Assembly: GCA_014337915.1 (NCBI GenBank)
Contig: QUBU01000010.1
Coordinates: 40,674-104,673 of the forward strand
Direction of reading: 5' to 3'
From: Gammaproteobacteria bacterium
GTDB taxonomy: Bacteria > Pseudomonadota > Gammaproteobacteria > Steroidobacterales > GCA-2729495
Length of the DNA stretch: 64,000 bases
The notes under the pieces were generated by a model. That model did no database searches, had not been told where the DNA came from, and saw only the letters and a list, made by a program, of their open reading frames with translations. Below are positions 29,491 through 39,406 of this stretch, one piece after another. Made by a program: the position numbers and the translations under genes. Position 1 is the stretch's first letter, and the number at the start of each line of letters is the position of its first letter.

Positions 29491-30903
29491 ATGCGCGTCA
29501 AGACCCGATTTGCCCCCAGCCCGACCGGTTACCTCCACATCGGCGGCGTCCGCACGGCGCTGTTCTCCTGGCTGTACGCCCGCCACCACGGTGGCTCGTT
29601 TGTCCTGCGTATCGAGGACACCGATCGCGAGCGCTCCACCGAGGCCTCGATCCAGGCCATCCTCACCGGCATGGCCTGGGTCGGGCTCGACTACGACGAA
29701 GGGCCGTTCCGCCAGACCGAACGCTTCGAGCGCTACACGACCGTGGCCGCGGAGATGCTGGCCCGCGGTACGGCTTATCGCTGCTACTGCTCGCGGGACG
29801 AGCTCGAGGCCATGCGGGCGGAGCAGGTGGCCCGTGGCGAGAATCCACGCTACGACGGCCGCTGCCGCGACCGCCAGGCTCCGGTAGCCGGCGTCAACCC
29901 CGTGATCCGCCTGCGCAGCCCGCGCGAGGGCAGTGTCACCGTGCACGACCTGGTGCGCGGTGATGTCAGCTTCAGCAACGCGGACCTGGACGACGTCATC
30001 CTCATGCGTTCCGACGGCGTGCCCACCTTCCACTTTGGCGTGGTGGTGGACGATGCCGACATGGGGATCACCCATGTCATCCGCGGGGACGACCACCTGA
30101 ACAACACGCCGCGGCACATCCACATCCAGCAGGCCCTCGGCGTGCCCGTCCCGGTCTATGCACACCTGCCGATGATCCTCGGCGCGGACGGTACGCGCCT
30201 GTCCAAGCGCCATGGCGCGGTCAACGTCCTCGAGTACCGTGAGCGCGGCTATCTCCCGGATGCACTGCTCAACTACCTGGTGCGCCTGGGCTGGTCCCAT
30301 GGCGACCAGGAAGTGTTCAGCCGCGAGGAAATGATCGAGCTGTTCGACATCGCTGCCGTGAACGCCGCGGCCTCGCGCTTCAACCCCGACAAGCTCGGCT
30401 GGCTCAACCAGCAGTACATCCTCGCGCGTGACCGCTCGCAGCTCGCCGCCGAGTTCGGCGCCTTCATGGACCTGCGCGGACTGGAGCACGACCAGGGCCC
30501 GCCGCTGGAACAGGTGGTGGATGCCTACCGCGAGCGGGCAGTGACCCTGGAGGACATGGCCCAGGCGAGCACCTATGTCTTCCACGATTTCGCGGCCATC
30601 GACGCCAAGGCGGCACGCCAGCACCTGAAGGCGGGCACGGTGCCGGTGCTGTCCCAGGTGATCGAACGCCTCGAGGCGCTCCCCGGCTGGCAGCGCGAGG
30701 TCATCCACGACGTGCTGCAGGCGGTCGCGGCCGCGCTTGGCATCGGCTTCGGCAAGGTGGGCCAGCCGGTGCGCGTGGCGATCACCGGGGGCACGGTGTC
30801 GCCGCCCATCGACGTGACGCTGCAGCTGATCGGCCGCGAGCGTGTGCTGCACCGGCTGCGCCAGGCACTGCAGCTGGCCCAGGCGCAGCCGCCGGTTTCT
30901 TGA
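29491..30903 (+). CDS. gltX: glutamyl-tRNA synthetase
   Basis: Class I aminoacyl-tRNA synthetase charging tRNA-Glu. It has 470 aa (471 in E. coli). The HIGH-type motif is PSPTGYLHIGG (residues 10-20) and the KMSKS-type motif is RLSKRHGA. A zinc-type cysteine set is visible in RCYCSRDELEA and RYDGRC. The C-terminal anticodon-binding region ends in LRQALQLAQAQ. It is immediately followed by tRNA-Ala and tRNA-Glu, so the enzyme and its own substrate tRNA are neighbours. The -35 of the tRNA promoter overlaps its stop codon. Confidence 0.97.
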   Translation: MRVKTRFAPSPTGYLHIGGVRTALFSWLYARHHGGSFVLRIEDTDRERSTEASIQAILTGMAWVGLDYDEGPFRQTERFERYTTVAAEMLARGTAYRCYCSRDELEAMRAEQVARGENPRYDGRCRDRQAPVAGVNPVIRLRSPREGSVTVHDLVRGDVSFSNADLDDVILMRSDGVPTFHFGVVVDDADMGITHVIRGDDHLNNTPRHIHIQQALGVPVPVYAHLPMILGADGTRLSKRHGAVNVLEYRERGYLPDALLNYLVRLGWSHGDQEVFSREEMIELFDIAAVNAAASRFNPDKLGWLNQQYILARDRSQLAAEFGAFMDLRGLEHDQGPPLEQVVDAYRERAVTLEDMAQASTYVFHDFAAIDAKAARQHLKAGTVPVLSQVIERLEALPGWQREVIHDVLQAVAAALGIGFGKVGQPVRVAITGGTVSPPIDVTLQLIGRERVLHRLRQALQLAQAQPPVS

Positions 30904-30928
30904 CAGGCCTCAGGGGCTTGCGTACAGT
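30900..30928 (+). promoter_or_regulatory. sigma-70 promoter of the tRNA-Ala/tRNA-Glu unit
   Basis: TTGACA at 30900-30905 (perfect, sharing bases with the gltX TGA stop), a 17-bp spacer and TACAGT at 30923-30928. The predicted start is about 6 bp before tRNA-Ala. Ideal spacing and position make this convincing. Confidence 0.8.
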
Positions 30929-30940
30929 CCGCCCCCGCGT

Positions 30941-31016
<76 letters not shown>

Positions 31017-31043
31017 GGCTCCCGCACCCGCTCCTGAACACGA

Positions 31044-31119
31044 GTCCCCATCGTCTAGAGGCCTAGGACATCGCCCTTTCACGGCGGTAACCGGGGTTCG
31101 AATCCCCGTGGGGACGCCA
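31044..31119 (+). tRNA. tRNA-Glu (UUC)
   Basis: 76-nt tRNA with CCA. The acceptor GTCCCCA pairs with TGGGGAC, with discriminator G. The anticodon loop CTTTCAC sits within CGCC/GGCG, anticodon TTC. The T arm CGGGG/CCCCG contains TTCGAAT. It lies downstream of gltX and tRNA-Ala. Confidence 0.97.
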
Positions 31120-31129
31120 GACCTGTCGG

Positions 31130-31618
31130 ATGGTTGACCTGATGACTCCCATGCGTCCCGGTCTCACGGTTTTCTTGCTCGCCCTGCTGCTCGGCGCCTG
31201 CTCGAGTCTCATTGGCAGGGATCCGCTGAAGGTGGCGGTTGCCGGCATCGAGCCGGTGGCAGGCGCAGGCATGGAGATGCGCCTGGCCGTGAAGCTGCGG
31301 ATCCAGAATCCCAATGACGAACCCGTGCAGTTCACGGGTGCGGCCCTGACCATGGACGTGAACGGCAGGGAACTTGCCAGTGGTGTGAGCAGCGACAGCG
31401 GTGTGGTGCCACGTTACGGAGAGACGGTGCTGACGGTCCCGGTCACCATCTCGGCCTTCAGCATGCTGCGGCAGGCCCTGGGCGTGATGGGTGGCGATGA
31501 CCTGAAGGACCTGCCCTACAGGGTCGAGGGCAAGCTCGAAGGCGGCAGGTTCGGGACGCACCGCTTCAGCGCCGAGGGTCGGTTCGACCTGCCCGGATCC
31601 GCTCCCGGGTCCCGGTAG
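31130..31618 (+). CDS. LEA type 2 (WHy domain) family lipoprotein
   Basis: Small lipoprotein of unknown precise role, up to 162 aa; ATG 31142 or 31151 are possible shorter starts that still keep the signal peptide. A hydrophobic signal (LTVFLLALLLGAC) ends in a lipobox LGAC (about residue 24), so the mature protein should be lipid-anchored. The body matches the LEA_2/WHy fold: LKVAVAGIEPV, LAVKLRIQNPNDEPVQFTGAALTMDVNGRELASG, VPRYGETVLTVPV. This fold is linked to desiccation or envelope stress in other organisms. It sits between tRNA-Glu and prsK with no obvious operon partner. Confidence 0.82.
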   Translation: MVDLMTPMRPGLTVFLLALLLGACSSLIGRDPLKVAVAGIEPVAGAGMEMRLAVKLRIQNPNDEPVQFTGAALTMDVNGRELASGVSSDSGVVPRYGETVLTVPVTISAFSMLRQALGVMGGDDLKDLPYRVEGKLEGGRFGTHRFSAEGRFDLPGSAPGSR

Positions 31619-31620
31619 CA

Positions 31621-31709
31621 GCAGTCGCCGCCAGCACGAGCCCTGCCTGCGGGTGTCGACATCCGCGCTGGCGGCTGCCAAAACGTCACGGCTGCGGGCG
31701 CCAGCCGTG
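31621..31709 (+). other. two stem-loops after the LEA lipoprotein gene
   Basis: GCCGCCAGC near 31627-31635 is complementary to GCTGGCGGC near 31668-31676, and CACGGCTG (31687-31694) pairs perfectly with CAGCCGTG (31702-31709). Neither is followed by a T-run. They could end the lipoprotein transcript Rho-dependently or shield its 3' end. Confidence 0.4.
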
Positions 31710-31718
31710 AGGCCGGTC

Positions 31719-31749
31719 TTGGACGGTCCTTCACGCATTCATTTATGAT
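31719..31749 (+). promoter_or_regulatory. candidate prsK promoter
   Basis: TTGGAC (31719-31724) and TATGAT (31744-31749) with a 19-bp spacer lie in the AT-rich patch before prsK. Transcription would begin near 31757, which argues against the in-frame ATG at 31758 and for the TTG start at 31812. Confidence 0.4.
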
Positions 31750-31811
31750 TCAGCGGGTTGTTGTGTCGCGGCCCGGCGGATCGCCGGGACCGTCCGGACG
31801 AGGATGCGCGC

Positions 31812-33893
31812 TTGTCCCTGGTGCTGAACCAGTCCTGGAGTTACTGGGCCACTGGCGTTGCCTATGCGCTGCTGCTGGCCTACATCCTGGTGGCGGGTGG
31901 ACGCGGCCTGCTGCGCTGGCACCTGCTGGCCGTGGCTGCGGCGGGCATGGCCTGGGGCGGTTTCCTGGCCGAGCGGGCGGGCCAGCCCTTCGCTCCTTAC
32001 CTGGATCCGCTTGCCTTCCTTGTCGAGATGGCCTGCCTCGGCAGCTGGTTCCTGCTACTCAACCGCCTGCTGCGTGGGCCTTACAGGCGCTCGATGCCGG
32101 AACTGGTGCGGCGGGGGCTGGTGCTGCTCTGGCTGCTGCTGGCGGTGCTGGGAGCCCTGGCCTGCTGGAACTGGTACGCGCGCGCTGACGAGGGCTGGAC
32201 CTCCGGCATCTTCAGCGGTGTCGTCCTGGCCGGTGCCCTGGCCTGCCTGGCGCTGGCAGCGCAGCTCAGCCGCGATGCGCCTGTGGAAGGCCGGCCGGCG
32301 CTGGGCATGCTCGTGGCGGCGGCGGCGCTGGCCGCCGGCGCGCAGGCGGTGGCCATGGCCCTGGCCATGCTCGGCTCCTACACCCCACCAGAGATCCAGC
32401 TGGCGCGTGCGCTGGCCATGACCGGGGCCGCGGTGCTGCTCGCCCGTGCGGTGCACCTGCAGCCGCAGTGGTCGCTGGCGATCTTCGTGTCGCCCCAGGC
32501 CCGCAGCTACCTGCCGCGCCTGATGGCGATGGCGGGCGTGCTGGCAATCCTGCTGGCCGTGCTGCCCTACAGCCGCTCGCTGGAGCCCGGCGCAGCGCAT
32601 CCGCTGGGGTTGCTGCTGATCGGCCTCACGGGCTCACCCGTCGTGGCACTGCTGTTCTCGCAGAGCCTCAGTGCCCGGGCCCGCGTGTTCCTCAGCAAGC
32701 ATTTCCTGCCGTTCCGCTATGACTACCGCGAGGAATGGCTGCGCCTCATCGATACGCTGGCGTCACCGGACCAGCCACTGCCGCTGCCTGAGAGGTCCAT
32801 CAAGGCGGTGGCGCAGATCGTGGGCAGCCCGGCCGGACTCCTGTGGATGCGGCGGGAGGCCGAAGGGCCCTTCGTCTGTGTGGCCGGCTGGAACACCAGG
32901 ATGTGGTCGGACGAGCGGGTGCCCGCCGACAGCCCGGTCATCAGCTTCATGTTCGAGCGCCAGTGGATCCTCGACACCGCGGAACTGGCCCGCAGCCCGG
33001 CCATGTACAACGGGCTGCAGCGCCCCGCCTGGCTGGAACAGTTCCCGGATGCGTTGCTGCTGGTGCCGTTGATCAGCAACCAGCTGCTGATCGGCTTCAT
33101 GCTGCTGCTGCAGTCCAGTTCCGCCTTCCGCCTGACCTTCGAGGAGATTGACCTGCTGCGTACCTCTGGGCGCCAGGTGGCGGCACACCTTGCGCAGTAC
33201 GAAGCCGACCAGCGGCTCGCCGAGGCCAGGCAGTTCGAGGCCTTCAACCGCCTCACGGCATTCCTGATGCACGACCTGAAGAACCTGATCGCGCAGCAGT
33301 CGCTGGTGGTGAAGAATGCGGCGCGCCACAAGGGCAACCCGGCCTTCGTGGAGGACGCCATCGCCACCATCGACAATTCGGTGGCCCGCATGAGCAAGCT
33401 GTTGCAGCAGTTGCAGAGTGGCGAAGCGGGTGGCAGGCGCAGCCGCGTGCGCATTGCCAGCGCGCTGCAGGATGCCGTCGAGCGCTGTCGCGTGCGCAGT
33501 CCCGAGCCGCTGATCACCGAGGCGGACGAGCGCCTGCATGCGCAGATCGACCGCGACCGTTTCACCATGGTGGCGGCGCACCTGATCCGCAACGCGCAGG
33601 AGGCCACCGGCGACCAGGGCAGGGTTGAATTGCGCGTCATCCGCAGCGCCGGCCAGGTGGTCATCAGCATCCGCGATGACGGCTGTGGCATGGACCAGGA
33701 GTTCATCCGCACGCGCCTGTTCCGGCCCTTCGACTCGACCAAGGGCAGCAAGGGCATGGGGATCGGTGCCTACCAGGCGCGCAGCCTGGTGGTGGATTCC
33801 GGCGGTACGCTGGATGTCGAGTCCGAGCCCGGGAAGGGCACGTGTATTACCATCCGGCTGCCGCTGGCCGAGCCGGTCGAGGCCCAGGGCTGA
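31812..33893 (+). CDS. prsK: XrtA/PEP-CTERM system sensor histidine kinase PrsK
   Basis: Membrane sensor kinase (TIGR02916-like) predicted to phosphorylate PrsR. TTG 31812 is preferred (693 aa) because GAGGA lies 8 nt upstream; ATG 31758 would add a charged non-hydrophobic stretch. The N-terminal half has about eight membrane helices (residues 5-290), then a GAF-like domain (about 310-460). The histidine is in the H-box FLMHDLKNLIAQQS, followed by an HATPase domain with LIRNAQEA (N box), DDGCGMDQEF (G1) and KGMGIGAYQAR (G2). It ends 16 bp before prsR. The input signal is unknown. Confidence 0.93.
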   Translation: MSLVLNQSWSYWATGVAYALLLAYILVAGGRGLLRWHLLAVAAAGMAWGGFLAERAGQPFAPYLDPLAFLVEMACLGSWFLLLNRLLRGPYRRSMPELVRRGLVLLWLLLAVLGALACWNWYARADEGWTSGIFSGVVLAGALACLALAAQLSRDAPVEGRPALGMLVAAAALAAGAQAVAMALAMLGSYTPPEIQLARALAMTGAAVLLARAVHLQPQWSLAIFVSPQARSYLPRLMAMAGVLAILLAVLPYSRSLEPGAAHPLGLLLIGLTGSPVVALLFSQSLSARARVFLSKHFLPFRYDYREEWLRLIDTLASPDQPLPLPERSIKAVAQIVGSPAGLLWMRREAEGPFVCVAGWNTRMWSDERVPADSPVISFMFERQWILDTAELARSPAMYNGLQRPAWLEQFPDALLLVPLISNQLLIGFMLLLQSSSAFRLTFEEIDLLRTSGRQVAAHLAQYEADQRLAEARQFEAFNRLTAFLMHDLKNLIAQQSLVVKNAARHKGNPAFVEDAIATIDNSVARMSKLLQQLQSGEAGGRRSRVRIASALQDAVERCRVRSPEPLITEADERLHAQIDRDRFTMVAAHLIRNAQEATGDQGRVELRVIRSAGQVVISIRDDGCGMDQEFIRTRLFRPFDSTKGSKGMGIGAYQARSLVVDSGGTLDVESEPGKGTCITIRLPLAEPVEAQG

Positions 33894-33909
33894 AGGGACA
33901 GGGAGCGCG

Positions 33910-35294
<1,385 letters not shown>

Positions 35295-35298
<4 letters not shown>

Positions 35299-36290
35299 CT
35301 GGCTGGCGTCACCAGCAGGCGCTGTTCCCAGGCGAGCGCGCTGTGCACGATGACGTCGATGTCGTCGTATGCGGGCTGCCAGCCGAGCGTCGAGCGGATC
35401 CGCTCGGCGACAGCTACCAGCACCGGAGGATCACCGGGCCGCCGCGGCTCCTCGCGTACTGCAAGCCGGTGGCCGCAGGCCCGCTCGACGGCGGCAAGGA
35501 GCTCGCGCACGCTGTAGCCATGGCCGTAGCCGCAGTTGAGCGTGATGGAGTCGCCGCCTGCGCGCAGATAGTCGAGGGATCTGATGTGGGCCGAGGCCAG
35601 GTCCTCCACATGGATGTAGTCGCGCACGCCGGTGCCGTCGGGCGTGTCATAGTCGGTGCCGAAGACCGAGACGTACGGCCGCTTGCCCACGGCCACCTCG
35701 CAGGCCACCTTGGTGAGCAGCGTCGCATTGCGCGTCGACTGGCCGATGACGCCGCCGGGATGGGCGCCGGCGACGTTGAAATAGCGCAGCGTGACGTGGC
35801 GCATCGCCGAGGCCCGTGACAGGTCGCGCAGCATCCACTCGGTCATCAGCTTGGAGGAGCCGTAGGGATTGATGGGTGAGGTGGGACTGTCCTCCGCGGC
35901 CCTGCCACCTGGCGGCATGCCATACACCGCCGCGGTGGAGGAAAAGATCACGTGGGCAACGCCATGCTGGCTGGCGCAGGCCAGCAGTCGCTGGCTGGAG
36001 CAGGTGTTGTTGCTGTAGTACTTGAGCGGGTTGCTGACCGATTCGGGAACCACCGTGTGGGCCGCGAAGTGCATGACGGTGTCGACGTCGAAGTCGCGCA
36101 GCAGGCGCGCGACGAGTGCCGAATCGCCCGTGTCGCCTTCCACCAGCGTGCCATGGGTCACGGCCGAGCGGAAACCGGTGGACAGGTTGTCCAGTACCAC
36201 GACGCGTTCGCCGGCGACGCCGAGCTGACGCACCACGTGGCTACCGATATAGCCCGCGCCACCGGTGACGAGAATGCCCTTGCCCTGCAT
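35295..36290 (-). CDS. galE: UDP-glucose 4-epimerase
   Basis: Interconverts UDP-glucose and UDP-galactose with bound NAD, feeding glycan synthesis. 331 aa. Rossmann motif TGGAGYIGSH (9-18), LDNLSTGF, the serine/threonine in SSTAAVYG, catalytic YxxxK in NPYGSSKLMTE, FNVAGAHP, and RDYIHVEDLASAH are all canonical for GalE. The 3' end overlaps prsR by 4 bp on the opposite strand. A perfect TATAAT lies about 43 bp upstream on the minus strand. Confidence 0.95.
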
Positions 36291-36332
36291 ATGTATGGCC
36301 CTGGAGCCGGTGCTTTCCGGAAATGGACGGCA

Positions 36333-36338
36333 ATTATA
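36333..36338 (-). promoter_or_regulatory. -10 element of galE
   Basis: TATAAT on the minus strand (plus-strand ATTATA 36333-36338) about 43 bp upstream of the galE start, in an otherwise GC-rich gap shared with dusA. The -35 position is GC-rich and not recognisable. Confidence 0.5.
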
Positions 36339-36452
36339 GGGTGCCGGGCGACGGCCGCGCCCGGTCCTGTCTCACAGCTTGACCCCCGGCCGGACGCTGG
36401 GCCACCATCCGCCGCGCCGCATCTTTGCCGGTGACGACACAGGGGCAGGCCA

Positions 36453-37445
36453 ATGGCGATGGCTGCAGGCAAGCAGATTTCCGTGGCGCCCATGATGGAC
36501 GTCACGGACCGCCATTGCCGCTATTTCCTGCGGCAGATTTCGCCGCATGTCCGGCTGTATACCGAGATGATCACCGCTGAGGCGATCCTGCACGGCGACC
36601 AGGAGCGGTTGCTCGCCTTCGATCCCGTCGAGCACCCGCTGGCGGTGCAGCTCGGCGGCCATGACCCGGTGCAGCTGGCCGCCGCAGCCCGCATCGCTGC
36701 CGCCCGGGGCTACGACGAGATCAACCTCAATGTCGGCTGCCCCAGCGACCGCGTGCGCGACGGCCGCTTCGGCGCCTGCCTGATGCTCGATGCGGAACGG
36801 GTGGCGCGCTGCGTCGCTGCCATGGCGGAAGCGGTGCATGTCCCGGTGACCGTCAAGACGCGCATTGGCGTCGATGACCAGGACAGTTACGAGTTCCTCG
36901 CCGCTTTCGTAGAGCGGGTGGCCCGTGCCGGCTGTGGAACCTTCATCGTGCACGCGCGCAAGGCGATCCTCCAGGGGTTGTCGCCGCGGGAGAATCGCGA
37001 GGTTCCGCCGCTGCTGCCGGAGCGGGTGCACCGCCTGAAGCGCGAGTTCCCCGCGCTGCGCATCATCATCAACGGCGGAATCGCCAGCCTCGAGCGCATC
37101 GACGCCGAACTCGCGCTGCTCGACGGGGTCATGCTCGGCCGCAAGGTGGCCGGGGATCCCAGCTTCCTTGCCGCGGTGGAAGCGCGATTCTTCGCGTCCG
37201 GAGATAATCACCAAGCCTTCGACCGCGACCATGTGGTACGCCGCATGTGCGAGTATGCGCAGCGCCAGGCCGGCAGCGGCCTGCGCCTGCACCAGGTGAC
37301 GCGGCACATGCTGGGGCTCTACCACGGCCAGCCCGGTGCGCGTGGCTGGCGCCGGCTGCTGTCGGAGCAGGCCGGGCGCCCCGGCGCGCAGCCGCAGCTG
37401 CTGCTGGAGTCCCTGGATGCCATGAGCATGAGCAACCAGGCCTGA
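36453..37445 (+). CDS. dusA: tRNA-dihydrouridine(20/20a) synthase
   Basis: FMN-dependent reduction of uridines 20/20a in the tRNA D-loop. 330 aa. The TIM-barrel core has ISVAPMMDVTDRHCRYF, YTEMITAEA, LNVGCPSDRV with the catalytic cysteine, the DusA-type GxFGACLM, VKTRIGVDD, FIVHARKAILQGLSP and the phosphate-binding INGGI. Motifs RKAILQGLSPRENR and the C-terminal helical domain (HMLGLYHGQPGARGWRR) separate DusA from DusB/DusC. ATG 36459 is an alternative start two codons later. It is divergent from galE. Confidence 0.95.
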   Translation: MAMAAGKQISVAPMMDVTDRHCRYFLRQISPHVRLYTEMITAEAILHGDQERLLAFDPVEHPLAVQLGGHDPVQLAAAARIAAARGYDEINLNVGCPSDRVRDGRFGACLMLDAERVARCVAAMAEAVHVPVTVKTRIGVDDQDSYEFLAAFVERVARAGCGTFIVHARKAILQGLSPRENREVPPLLPERVHRLKREFPALRIIINGGIASLERIDAELALLDGVMLGRKVAGDPSFLAAVEARFFASGDNHQAFDRDHVVRRMCEYAQRQAGSGLRLHQVTRHMLGLYHGQPGARGWRRLLSEQAGRPGAQPQLLLESLDAMSMSNQA

Positions 37446-37507
37446 TTCTGGGCCAGCCTGGCGCCCGCGGCGCCTGCCGGCCTGTATTCAAGACGAAAGG
37501 ATCACGA

Positions 37508-38350
37508 GTGGCGAAGCAGAAGACCAGCGGCGCGGCACGCAGCGGCAAGCGCCGTCCCCCGACGATGGCTGAGCGTGCCGATCGCATGGTGCTCTACGAG
37601 CGTGCCGTGCACGATCCGGCCACCGAGGTAGACTTCCTCCAACGCGCTTTCCGAGATGCGCGCAAGCGCCTGCCGCGTAGTTTCCGCGAGGATTTCTCCG
37701 GCGCCGCCAGTGCCGCCTGCGAATGGGCCCGACGCGGCCCGCAGCGCCGTGCCATTGGCGTGGACATCGAGCCGGCGGTACTGGAGTGGGGCCGGCGCAA
37801 GCGCCTGTCGCGCCTGACGCCCGCGGCGCGCCGCCGCGTCAGCCTCGTCAATGCCGACGTGCTGACGGTGCGCACCCGGCCGGTCGAGGTGATCGCGGCA
37901 CTGAACTTCAGCTACTGGGTCTTCAAGGAGCGCGAGCAGCTGCTGCGCTATTTCCGCAATGCCCATGCTGGCCTGACCCGCGACGGCATCCTGGTGCTCG
38001 ATGCCTTCGGCGGCTACGAGGCCTGCCGGGAGATGCGTGAGCGGACCGAACACCGGGGCTTCACTTATGTCTGGCACCAGGCCCGTTACCAGCCGGTGAC
38101 CGGGCACCTGCTCTGCCACATCCATTTCCGCTTCCCGGACGGCTCGCGCATGGACCGGGCGTTCAGCTACGACTGGCGGCTGTGGACCCTGCCGGAACTG
38201 CGGGAGATTCTCCTGCAGGCGGGCTTCCGGCGCGTGACCGTGTACTGGGAGGGGGACGACGGCGAGGGCGGGGGCAATGGCGAATTTTCGCCGTCGACGA
38301 CGGGCGAGGCCGACGGTGGCTGGATCGCCTATGTCGTGGCGGAGAAGTAA
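37508..38350 (+). CDS. class I SAM-dependent methyltransferase, substrate unknown
   Basis: 280 aa from GTG 37508 (AAGG 7 nt upstream). A basic N-terminus of about 20 residues precedes FREDFSGAASAACEWARRG (SAM motif I-like), GVDIEPAVLEWG (acidic loop binding the ribose), VSLVNADVLTV and ALNFSYWVFKEREQLLRYF (motif IV region). A beta-rich C-terminal part contains HIHFRFPDGSRMDRAFSYDWRLWTLPEL. A Gly/Glu-rich loop (EGDDGEGGGNGE) sits near the end. It resembles a widespread uncharacterised bacterial family; I cannot name a substrate. It is 62 bp after dusA and may be co-transcribed. Confidence 0.8.
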   Translation: MAKQKTSGAARSGKRRPPTMAERADRMVLYERAVHDPATEVDFLQRAFRDARKRLPRSFREDFSGAASAACEWARRGPQRRAIGVDIEPAVLEWGRRKRLSRLTPAARRRVSLVNADVLTVRTRPVEVIAALNFSYWVFKEREQLLRYFRNAHAGLTRDGILVLDAFGGYEACREMRERTEHRGFTYVWHQARYQPVTGHLLCHIHFRFPDGSRMDRAFSYDWRLWTLPELREILLQAGFRRVTVYWEGDDGEGGGNGEFSPSTTGEADGGWIAYVVAEK

Positions 38351-38395
38351 CCCGGGGCCATGATGGGGCGGGGTGCTGACGCGACCCGGGCACTC

Positions 38396-38422
38396 TTGCC
38401 GCGTGGATCCTTGCCGTATAAT
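38396..38422 (+). promoter_or_regulatory. promoter of the adenylate cyclase-FHA gene
   Basis: A perfect TATAAT at 38417-38422 with TTGCCG at 38396-38401 (15-bp spacer) or TCTTGC at 38394-38399 (17-bp). It lies about 40 bp before the GTG start. The -10 is strong; which -35 is used is unclear. Confidence 0.6.
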
Positions 38423-38463
38423 GCCAACAGTGGTGTTTGACATATTCCGGTAGCGGGGGTGAC

Positions 38464-39372
38464 GTGGCTGACGGAGTAGGGAAGGAAGTCGCCATCCTGT
38501 TCGCCGACGTGGTCGGCAGCACGCACCTTTACGAAGCCATGGGCGACGACCGCGCCCGCGAAACGGTGCAGCAGTGCCTGAAGGTCATGCGGGACGCTAC
38601 CGAGCAGTTCGGCGGCGCCGTCATCAAGACCATGGGTGACGAGATCATGGCGACCTTCCCGTCGGCCGACGACGCCATGAGCGCCGCCAGCCAGATGCAG
38701 AAGCGCATCACCAGCAGCACCCGTCTTGCCGACGGGACCCATGTCGCCATCCGCATCGGCTGCCACTATGGCCCGGTGGTGGCCGAGGACCGCGACATCT
38801 TCGGCCAGGCGGTGCACACCGCCAATCGCATGACCTCGCAGGCCAAGGCGGGGCAGATCCTCACCACCGCGGTCACGGTGGAGCAGCTCACCGGCGAGTG
38901 GCGGGCGCTTGCCCGCCAGATCGACATCGCCACCGTGAAGGGCTACTCCAGTGAGATGGCCCTGTTCGAGGTGGTCTGGCAGCCCGAGGAAGCGACCAGC
39001 ATGCTGCCGTCGATCAAGTGGACGGCACCCGAGCCGGCGGCTCCCGGTCGCCTGCGGCTGCGCTTCCGCGGCCACGAACTCGTGCTCGGCGAGGGCGGCA
39101 AGGCCGAGGCCAGCATGGGCCGGGCCGACGAGAACGACGTGGTCATCAAGGGCAACCTGATTTCACGCGTACACGCGCGCATCGACATGCGCAAGAACCG
39201 CTTCGTGCTCGTGGACGAGAGCACCAACGGGACTTTCATCCAGCCCGACGGTGGCGAGGAAGTCTACGTGCGACGGGACTCGGCCGAACTCGCCGGCAGC
39301 GGTGTCATCGGCATGGGCCGGGTGGCGGCGCGCGGCACGCCACTCGCCATCGAGTACAGCTGCGAGCAATAG
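38464..39372 (+). CDS. class III adenylate cyclase with C-terminal FHA domain
   Basis: Makes cAMP from ATP; soluble, 302 aa from GTG 38464 (GGGGGTG upstream). The cyclase domain (about 5-175) keeps the metal aspartates in LFADVVGS and MGDEIM. The adenine-specifying lysine is in IKTMGDE with the partner aspartate in DRDIFGQAVHTANR, and the transition-state Asn and Arg are in TANRM. This pattern predicts adenylate rather than guanylate cyclase. An FHA domain (about 195-295) follows with MGRADENDVVI, ISRVHARI and STNGTFI. The FHA should bind phosphothreonine partners. It is the second FHA protein in the window and is convergent with pckG. Confidence 0.88.
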   Translation: MADGVGKEVAILFADVVGSTHLYEAMGDDRARETVQQCLKVMRDATEQFGGAVIKTMGDEIMATFPSADDAMSAASQMQKRITSSTRLADGTHVAIRIGCHYGPVVAEDRDIFGQAVHTANRMTSQAKAGQILTTAVTVEQLTGEWRALARQIDIATVKGYSSEMALFEVVWQPEEATSMLPSIKWTAPEPAAPGRLRLRFRGHELVLGEGGKAEASMGRADENDVVIKGNLISRVHARIDMRKNRFVLVDESTNGTFIQPDGGEEVYVRRDSAELAGSGVIGMGRVAARGTPLAIEYSCEQ

Positions 39373-39395
39373 CCGCCGCCCGTCGGGGCGGCGGC
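39372..39395. terminator. GC-rich hairpin between convergent cyclase and pckG genes
   Basis: GCCGCCGCCC (39372-39381) and GGGCGGCGGC (39386-39395) form a perfect 10-bp stem with a 4-base loop, filling most of the 34-bp gap between two convergent stops. There is no T-run on either side, so it may work as a bidirectional, Rho-assisted barrier. Confidence 0.55.
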
Positions 39396-39406
39396 CTGCA
39401 AGAACC

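Noticed and set aside
28555..30852. A 765-codon minus-strand frame across gltX and the PPTase
   Set aside because: Composition is shadow-like; gltX and the phosphopantetheinyl transferase explain the region.
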